Part shown: piece by piece, positions 6,969-9,133 of the stretch | Layout of the letters: the number at the start of each line of letters is the position of its first letter | How positions within the stretch are numbered: position 1 is the first letter of the stretch | Origin: Bacillota bacterium | Lineage (GTDB): Bacteria > Bacillota > Bacilli > Bacillales_B > DSM-18226 | Length of the DNA: 9,133 bases | NCBI GenBank assembly: GCA_030705665.1 | Contig: JAUZQA010000130.1 | Coordinates: forward strand, 1-9,133 | Reading direction: 5' to 3' | The notes under the pieces: generated by a model | Database searches by the model: none | Told to the model about the DNA's origin: nothing | The model's input: the letters and a program-made list of their open reading frames with translations, nothing else | Program-made: the position numbers and the translations under genes

Positions 6969-6973
6969 ATACT
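6945..6973 (+). promoter_or_regulatory. Candidate trmK-yqfO promoter embedded in the cccA terminator
   Basis: TTGCAT (6945-6950) sits across the loop of the terminator hairpin, and TATACT (6968-6973) starts at the last T of its T run, with a 17-base spacer. The -10 matches five of six bases and the -35 three. Predicted transcription start is about 6980, which would leave the ATG at 6989 almost without a leader but give the TTG at 7022 a leader of about 42 bases. Confidence 0.45.
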
Positions 6974-7021
6974 TACAAAAGGAAATAAATGAAGTTTAAT
7001 TGGAAAGTTGTGGTGGGATTT

Positions 7022-7729
7022 TTGAATACAGAAAAGTTATCGGAGCGGTTAGAAACAGTAGCTCGTTTTGTTCCAAATGGTTCAAAATTAGCTGATATTG
7101 GTTCAGATCATGCTTATTTACCTTGTTATTTAGTGAAAAAAGGGCTTGTTTCTTTTGCTGTTGCTGGTGAAGTTGTCTTAGGGCCTTTCGAATCGGCACA
7201 GGGGCATGTTGAAGAAGAGGGCTTATCAGAAAAGATCATGGTTCGGATGGGTGATGGTTTAGACGTTATTGAACCAGATGAGGTAAACTGCATTACAATT
7301 GCCGGAATGGGTGGAGGGTTGATCACCAGTATATTAGAAAGAGGCAAAGAAAAATTGGGGGACATTGAACGTTTGATCTTACAGCCTAATATTAGTGCCG
7401 TTACAATTCGAAAATGGCTTCTGGAGAACAAATGGCAATTAGTTGAGGAAGAAATTATGGAGGAAGATGGAAAAATATATGAGATTCTTGTCGCAGAAAA
7501 AGGAGAGCCGCTTAAGCCATACACTATCAATTTAGAAACTGAACTATTATTAGGTCCTTTTTTGATGAAAAAACAAGGAGAGGCTTTTCTGAAAAAATGG
7601 AAAATGGAAGCACAAATATGGCAAAAGATTCTTGATCAACTTGAAAACGCCGCACCATCAACAGAAACAACGAACAAAAGACAAGAACTTCTCCAAATGA
7701 TTAACAAGGTAGAGGAGGTAATAAAATAA
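7022..7729 (+). CDS. trmK: tRNA (adenine22-N1)-methyltransferase TrmK
   Basis: TrmK methylates N1 of adenine 22 in the D-arm region of bacterial tRNAs using S-adenosylmethionine. From TTG 7022 the product is 235 residues, the usual length. The N-terminal Rossmann-like domain has motif I ADIGSDHAYLP (24-34), AGE (48-50), GDGL (77-80), TIAGMGG (92-98) and the catalytic-region motif LILQPN (118-123). The C-terminal part (about 190-235) is a charged helical coiled-coil-like arm. Two starts are possible. ATG 6989, with AAAAGGA in front, would add 11 residues (MKFNWKVVVGF). TTG 7022, with GGTGGG (7012-7017) in front, gives MNTEKLSERL, which aligns from the first residue with the B. subtilis N-terminus as I recall it. 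I prefer TTG because of this and the candidate promoter. The stop overlaps the yqfO start. Confidence 0.94.
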   Translation: MNTEKLSERLETVARFVPNGSKLADIGSDHAYLPCYLVKKGLVSFAVAGEVVLGPFESAQGHVEEEGLSEKIMVRMGDGLDVIEPDEVNCITIAGMGGGLITSILERGKEKLGDIERLILQPNISAVTIRKWLLENKWQLVEEEIMEEDGKIYEILVAEKGEPLKPYTINLETELLLGPFLMKKQGEAFLKKWKMEAQIWQKILDQLENAAPSTETTNKRQELLQMINKVEEVIK

Positions 7730-8844
7730 TGAAAGTTGCGAATGGTTATGAAATTATTCAACTTTTTGAACAATTTTCCCCAAAAGGACTTGCTATGGAA
7801 GGGGATAAAGTGGGCTTACAGATTGGCCGTTTAAACAAAAAAGTAGAGCGTGTGTTAGTTACATTGGACGTCCTCGAAAATGTCATTGATGAAGCGATCA
7901 AGAATGATGTACAGCTTATTATTGCACATCATCCGCCGATTTACCGCCCGCTCAAAAATCTTATAACCGATACCACTCAAGGAAGAATGATTGAAAAACT
8001 TTTAAGGAATGATATCGCCGTCTATGCTGCCCATACAAACCTTGATGTTACAAAAGGCGGGGTGAATGATTTGCTCGCTAAGGCACTGGGAATACAAAAG
8101 CCTGAAGTGCTTGTTCCAACAGTTGAAACTGCACTTAAGAAAATTGTTGTGTATGTACCTGCAGAAAGTGCTGAGATTATGAGGAAGGCACTGGGGGATG
8201 CAGGTGCCGGTTTTATTGGCAATTACAGCCATTGTACTTTTTCTGCAAATGGTACGGGAAGGTTTTTGCCTGGGGATCAAACAAAGCCCTACGTTGGCAA
8301 GCCTGGGGTTATGGAGACGGTTGATGAGGTAAGAATTGAAACGATTGTACCGGAATTACAAGTGAAAAAAGTGTTGACTGCAATGTTAAAAGCACATCCA
8401 TATGAGGAACCAGCTTTCGATATTTATCCTGTTGAAAACAAGGGAGAGGTACTGGGACTGGGCAGAATCGGAACAGTAGATGAGATGACATTATCCGAAT
8501 TTGCGGAAAAGGTTAAAAAAGTCTTAGAGGTAGATCGGGTTCGTGTTGTCGGTGACTTAGATTCAAAGGTAAAAAAAGTGGCTGTCTTGGGCGGTGATGG
8601 TAATAAATATTTTAGTCAGGCAAAGTTCAAAGGGGCTGATGTATATGTGACAGGGGATATTTATTATCATACCGCACATGATGCTATGATGCAGGGACTA
8701 AATCTGATTGATCCGGGACATAATGTGGAAAAAGTGATGAAAAAAGGAGTCGCACAAACTTTAGGCGAATTATGCCAAAAGGCTGGTTTCCAGGTTGAGT
8801 TTATCCCGTCTGAAGAGAACACAGATCCTTTTCAATATATTTAA
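7729..8844 (+). CDS. yqfO: Nif3-like dinuclear metal-centre protein YqfO (DUF34 family)
   Basis: A conserved protein of the NIF3 family with a two-metal site; its biochemical role is not settled, and family members are often annotated as GTP cyclohydrolase I type 2 without firm proof. The 371 residues split into an N-terminal Nif3 half with metal ligands in IIAHHPP (H67, H68) and YAAHTNLDV (H102, D106), an inserted PII/CutA1-like domain (about 138-237, with the signature NYSHCTFSANGTGRFLPG), and a C-terminal Nif3 half ending in DPGHNVEK (H331, E334), the last ligands. This three-part build is typical of Bacillus YqfO. The start ATG (7729) overlaps the trmK TAA by one base (TAATG), and AGAGGAGGT (7711-7719) lies inside trmK at a suitable distance, so translation is probably coupled. 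No clear terminator follows. Confidence 0.95.
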   Translation: MKVANGYEIIQLFEQFSPKGLAMEGDKVGLQIGRLNKKVERVLVTLDVLENVIDEAIKNDVQLIIAHHPPIYRPLKNLITDTTQGRMIEKLLRNDIAVYAAHTNLDVTKGGVNDLLAKALGIQKPEVLVPTVETALKKIVVYVPAESAEIMRKALGDAGAGFIGNYSHCTFSANGTGRFLPGDQTKPYVGKPGVMETVDEVRIETIVPELQVKKVLTAMLKAHPYEEPAFDIYPVENKGEVLGLGRIGTVDEMTLSEFAEKVKKVLEVDRVRVVGDLDSKVKKVAVLGGDGNKYFSQAKFKGADVYVTGDIYYHTAHDAMMQGLNLIDPGHNVEKVMKKGVAQTLGELCQKAGFQVEFIPSEENTDPFQYI

Positions 8845-8963
8845 AAAAGAACCGAAGTTTATTACAGAGATGATAACGGGGCTCCTACTGATCCTCCTTA
8901 TTCTCTTTAAAATGAAATCTATTCAAAAGAAGTGTGTTGCAATACTTTAGGTTCATTTGGCAC

Positions 8964-9101
8964 CCGGTTGATTGGAGCGGAGGGCACTCGACTCCTGCGG
9001 GATCAGAGGGCACTGGAGACCCCACAGGCGCCTAAGTGCCGAGGAGGCTCCAGGAAGGACCTCCCCGCGGAAAGCGAGTGACCGGAGCGGAAATCAACCG
9101 G
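8964..9101 (+). repeat. GC-rich structured intergenic repeat of the Bacillaceae type
   Basis: A 138-bp element, much richer in G+C than its surroundings, bounded by perfect 10-base inverted ends CCGGTTGATT / AATCAACCGG. Inside the ends lie two direct copies of GGAGCGGA (8974-8981, 9084-9091) facing each other. Further nested pairs follow: GGGCACTCG / CGAGTGACC (8982-8990 / 9075-9083, one mismatch), CTGCGGG / CCCGCGG (8995-9001 / 9064-9070), CTGGAG / CTCCAG (9013-9018 / 9048-9053), and an apical GGCGC-CTAA-GTGCC (9027-9040). No coding potential is apparent. From memory, near-identical elements (GGAGCGGA ... GACTCCTGCGGG ... GCGGAAAGCGAGTG) are scattered between genes in many Bacillaceae genomes. 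It may be a non-autonomous mobile repeat or an RNA-structure element; which strand acts is unknown. The preceding stretch 8845-8963 shows nothing else I can support. Confidence 0.8.
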
Positions 9102-9133
9102 CTCAATAGCAGGGGATATCCATTAATTTTATA

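Noticed and set aside
8866..8906. AGAGA..ATAA / TTATTCTCT pairing after yqfO considered as a terminator
   Set aside because: AT-rich stem with a two-base bulge, a 21-base loop and no T run; too weak to call.
1..9133. Search for a CRISPR array, tRNA/rRNA genes, insertion sequences or defence genes
   Set aside because: No spaced direct repeats, cloverleaf, transposase or nuclease domain is visible; apart from the repeat at 8964-9101 the window is conserved core genes.

Overview
The window is an ordinary chromosomal core segment of a low-GC Gram-positive bacterium of the family Bacillaceae. The order glycyl-tRNA synthetase, ccpN, ppsR, (yqxD), dnaG, rpoD/sigA, cccA, trmK, yqfO is the one known around the sigA locus of Bacillus and relatives. 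Every intact gene reads left to right. The first gene is a single-chain (alpha2) glycyl-tRNA synthetase, as in the B. cereus and environmental lineages, not the split glyQ/glyS pair of B. subtilis. I infer a non-subtilis Bacillaceae genus and cannot name the species.

Layout: bases 1-1050 hold the 3' part of glyQS, followed by a stem-loop. The pair ccpN-ppsR (1125-2594) encodes a gluconeogenesis repressor and a PEP-synthesis regulatory enzyme and ends at a clean intrinsic terminator. Bases 2595-3199 are AT-rich; they hold a candidate promoter, a small inverted repeat and a broken remnant of yqxD (DUF188/UPF0178 family) carrying at least four lesions. dnaG and rpoD (3200-6193) form the macromolecular-synthesis operon, with a candidate promoter inside the tail of the dead gene. 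A long nested stem-loop follows rpoD, then an AT-rich regulatory gap, then cccA (membrane cytochrome c) with its own terminator. trmK and yqfO (7022-8844) overlap by one base and are probably translationally coupled. Their candidate promoter lies inside the cccA terminator. A GC-rich, highly structured intergenic repeat of about 138 bp sits at 8964-9101.

The genes serve translation (GlyRS, TrmK), replication priming (DnaG), housekeeping transcription (SigA), control of the glycolysis/gluconeogenesis switch (CcpN, PpsR) and respiration (CccA). YqfO is a conserved metal-binding protein of unsettled function.

I see no defence system, mobile-element gene, CRISPR array, tRNA or rRNA, and no new multi-gene system. 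The interest lies in local detail: the decayed yqxD with reconstructable lesions, the promoter/terminator overlap between cccA and trmK, the odd initiation region of ccpN, palindromes around rpoD and cccA, and the structured repeat at the right end.
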